Under the pieces are notes generated by a model. It did no database searches. It saw only the letters and a program-made list of their open reading frames with translations, and was not told where the DNA came from. Below are positions 7,147 to 8,996 of a DNA stretch of 8,996 nucleotides, one piece after another. Source of the DNA: Tepidisphaeraceae bacterium (GTDB lineage: Bacteria > Planctomycetota > Phycisphaerae > Tepidisphaerales > Tepidisphaeraceae); the NCBI GenBank assembly GCA_025450555.1, contig JANWHF010000113.1, forward strand, positions 1-8,996. The letters run 5' to 3'. The stretch's first letter is position 1. The number at the start of each line of letters is the position of its first letter. The position numbers and the translations under genes were made by a program.

Positions 7147-8996
7147 TCACCGCGTGCTTGTCGCGGCTCGCCGCCGCAGTTCCTGTTTGACCACTTGAAC
7201 CACATCGCCCCATTGGCCCATGCGCGTCTGCTTGAACGGGCGCACCGACGGGTACCAAGGCATTTTCTGGTCATCAAGGAGCCAGCGGAAATCTCGCTCG
7301 GTCCACAGAAGCGTCCACGTCTCTTTTCCCAAAGCGCCGGCAAGATGCACGATCGCCGTATCGGTCGAGATCAGAAGATCGAGGTTTTCAAGCAGGGCCG
7401 CCGAGTCGGCAAAATCGTGAAGATTTGCCGAATGATCGACAATCGGCATGCGCCCAGCCAGCACCGGCAATTGCTTTGCCGATTCACCAAGTTGCAGGCT
7501 ATGCCAACTGATGCCCGACACATCCGCCAGCGGAAGCAGTGCTTCAACTGGAATCGATCGGCGATGATTTGCCGGGAAGCTTGAACTGCCCGACCAGACC
7601 AGCCCGACTCGCAATCCTGGACCCGTGCCTTGAAGTTTCTGTTTCCACTGCTCCACGAGCTGCGGCTCGGCAAAAAGGTACTGCGGCGGTGCAGGAATGG
7701 TATCCGCCGTCGTTCCCAAAACGCGCGGAAGACTGATCAATGGCAAATGCACATCAAATTGCGGCACCGGCTCCTGCGTTGTCACGAGCGTCATCTCAGC
7801 ATTCAATGATTGCAGCACCCGTTTTAGCTCAGGCATGCATTGCAAAACCACTTTTCCGCCGCGCTCGATGACCTGCGGAATGAATCGGGAAAACTGAATC
7901 AGATCGCCCAAGCCCTGCTCGGGCCATAGAAGAATCGTCTTGCCATCCAAAGGCGACCCGTCCCACGCCGGCTGGGGATAGTCCCGCCAGGGTGTTGGGA
8001 ATCCCTTGCAGCGGAAGCGCCATTCATATTCTGAAAATGCCGCCGGCACATCGCGCCGGCGGAATAGAACGGCAGCGCGGTGCATGTGCGCCAGGGCATA
8101 ATCGGGCGATAGCGCGATCGCCCGCTCCAAATGCGGCATCGCCTCTTCAAATTTCTCCTGCCGGATCAGAGCCGCGCCCAAATTCATCTGCGCTTTTGGG
8201 GCAAGCGCCGGCGGCGCCTGCATCGCCCCCGCATCAAGCAGCCGGATTGCATCATGATGGGCGGCGATCGACTCATCGAACCGATCCAGCTTCTCCAGAA
8301 CGATTCCAAGCTCTTCGGCCGCCGTCGGATCGTTCGGCGCAAGCCGCCGCGCCTCTTGTATCGCTTGGACCGCCTCCTTAAATCGGCCGGCCGAGCGGAA
8401 AGCAGTGGCCAGGTTCTTATAAAAGAACGCCTGACTTGCATCGAGCGCCACTGACCGCGACATCAGCTCAATTGCCGGCCCAAAATGTCCTGCCTGCATC
8501 GCGATCAGGCCTAGATGATGCAGAGCATCGGGATGATTTGGATGCTGCGAAAGAACCTGACGATAGAGCGGTTCGGCCTGGGCAAGTCTGCCGGCCGAAT
8601 GATGCTGATGTGCCGCGCGTAGCGCGCTCTCAAGTTCTGCATGCAACATGTATTGCGATGTTTGAGGAAGGAGCTGTTTCATTTCCGGCTGCTGGATTCT
8701 TCTGCGCAGCGAATCCGCGACGCGCTCGATGACTGAACCCCAATCCCCCGCAGTTGTTTGCCGGAACAGGCGAATCGAGTCGTACCAGCCGCTGCGTTCA
8801 CGATCGCCCGCCCATCTGAAATCGGCACGGTAGGGCAGCAGAAGCCAGGCGTCTCTGCCGATCGCGCCGGCGACATGAATAACGGCCGTGTCTACGGCGA
8901 TGACCAGGTCCAAATTAGCAATGAGCGCCGCAGTATCGGCAAAATCTTTGAGGTCCGCTGTCCAATCGACGATCGAACTGGGCGGCAATTGTTCGA
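7147..8996 (-). CDS. TPR protein with two glycosyltransferase-9-like modules (partial, N-terminus off the right edge)
   Basis: The minus strand is open from the right edge to TGA at 7149-7147. Numbering from the TTG codon at 8988, residues 1-97 are the C-terminal half of a glycosyltransferase-9-like domain. A short linker (98-118) follows, then about six TPR units (119-153, 154-187, 188-221, 222-263, 264-298, 299-325), then a complete second domain at 350-607. The second domain starts KTILLWPEQGLGDLIQFSRF and includes VGLVWSGSS (461-469), RRSIP (476-480) and STDTAIVHLAGALG (541-554), the last matching the donor-binding region of heptosyltransferase-like enzymes. Such TPR-GT9 proteins are thought to glycosylate proteins or glycans, but activity is rarely shown. 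The real start is outside the window. If the linker hid a separate gene, ATG at 8682 would be its start, but no stop precedes it and no ribosome site is seen. Confidence 0.9.
   Translation of the reverse strand, partial: EQLPPSSIVDWTADLKDFADTAALIANLDLVIAVDTAVIHVAGAIGRDAWLLLPYRADFRWAGDRERSGWYDSIRLFRQTTAGDWGSVIERVADSLRRRIQQPEMKQLLPQTSQYMLHAELESALRAAHQHHSAGRLAQAEPLYRQVLSQHPNHPDALHHLGLIAMQAGHFGPAIELMSRSVALDASQAFFYKNLATAFRSAGRFKEAVQAIQEARRLAPNDPTAAEELGIVLEKLDRFDESIAAHHDAIRLLDAGAMQAPPALAPKAQMNLGAALIRQEKFEEAMPHLERAIALSPDYALAHMHRAAVLFRRRDVPAAFSEYEWRFRCKGFPTPWRDYPQPAWDGSPLDGKTILLWPEQGLGDLIQFSRFIPQVIERGGKVVLQCMPELKRVLQSLNAEMTLVTTQEPVPQFDVHLPLISLPRVLGTTADTIPAPPQYLFAEPQLVEQWKQKLQGTGPGLRVGLVWSGSSSFPANHRRSIPVEALLPLADVSGISWHSLQLGESAKQLPVLAGRMPIVDHSANLHDFADSAALLENLDLLISTDTAIVHLAGALGKETWTLLWTERDFRWLLDDQKMPWYPSVRPFKQTRMGQWGDVVQVVKQELRRRAATSTR
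7168..7443 (-). repeat. Second copy of a 92-residue duplicated glycosyltransferase segment
   Basis: Codons for residues 516-607 of the TPR protein align without gaps to residues 6-97 (8698-8973). A hand count gives 49 of 92 identical residues. Shared landmarks are IVD at the start, DFAD, NLDL, DTA, AGA, DFRW, WY, QT, WG and the final LRRR. This is an ancient internal duplication at protein level; the DNA itself is well diverged. Confidence 0.85.
8698..8973 (-). repeat. First copy of the 92-residue duplicated glycosyltransferase segment
   Basis: Residues 6-97 of the TPR protein. It is the partner of 7168-7443 and keeps VDTAVIHVAGAIG, the counterpart of the nucleotide-sugar binding segment in the second copy, so it may still be functional. 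Its own N-terminal half and TPR block, if present, lie beyond the right edge. Confidence 0.85.

Noticed and set aside
6829..7584. A 251-codon plus-strand frame running through the end of the secreted-protein gene and antisense to the TPR gene
   Set aside because: Arg/Pro-rich low-information translation. The TPR-GT9 protein on the other strand is clearly conserved through the same bases, and the secreted protein has the signal peptide and ribosome site.
8682..8682. ATG at 8682 (minus) as start of a separate TPR gene
   Set aside because: The reading frame is open upstream through a conserved domain with no stop, and no ribosome binding site precedes this ATG, so a fused protein is simpler.

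Overview
The window looks like chromosomal DNA of a Planctomycetota-type bacterium (PVC group). This is an inference. It rests on a prepilin-like protein of the kind those genomes carry in many copies, a long K+-independent proton pyrophosphatase, a Tat-type secreted protein of unknown family, and a TPR plus glycosyltransferase-9-like protein. No rRNA, tRNA, mobile element or CRISPR array is visible, so the taxonomic call stays tentative.

Layout. (1) Positions 1-263, minus strand: the N-terminal part of a prepilin-like protein leaving the left edge. Its promoter candidate (303-331) has a perfect 9+3+9 palindrome filling the -35/-10 spacer. (2) 264-607: no convincing gene beyond that control region. 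(3) 608-2061, plus: two tightly coupled unknown genes, a Tat-exported protein and a four-helix membrane protein. (4) 2176-3916, plus: a family 2 glycosyltransferase of the polyprenyl-phosphate type followed by a UDP-glucuronate decarboxylase (UDP-xylose synthase). Together they suggest surface or secreted glycan synthesis. (5) 3917-4139: an intergenic stretch with two small hairpins. (6) 4140-7130, plus: hppA, a membrane proton-pumping pyrophosphatase, followed 21 bases later by a small secreted protein of unknown function. (7) 7147-8996, minus: a TPR/glycosyltransferase-9-like protein converging on the previous gene and leaving the right edge.

The genes fit a general picture of envelope and secreted-glycan biology (activated sugar supply, lipid-linked sugar transfer, a large TPR glycosyltransferase, exported proteins) next to an energy-conserving ion pump. 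Nothing here is a clear defence or mobile system. The two most distinctive points are the operator-like palindrome inside the prepilin promoter, and the right-edge protein, which carries two copies of the same 92-residue glycosyltransferase C-terminal half in one uninterrupted reading frame.
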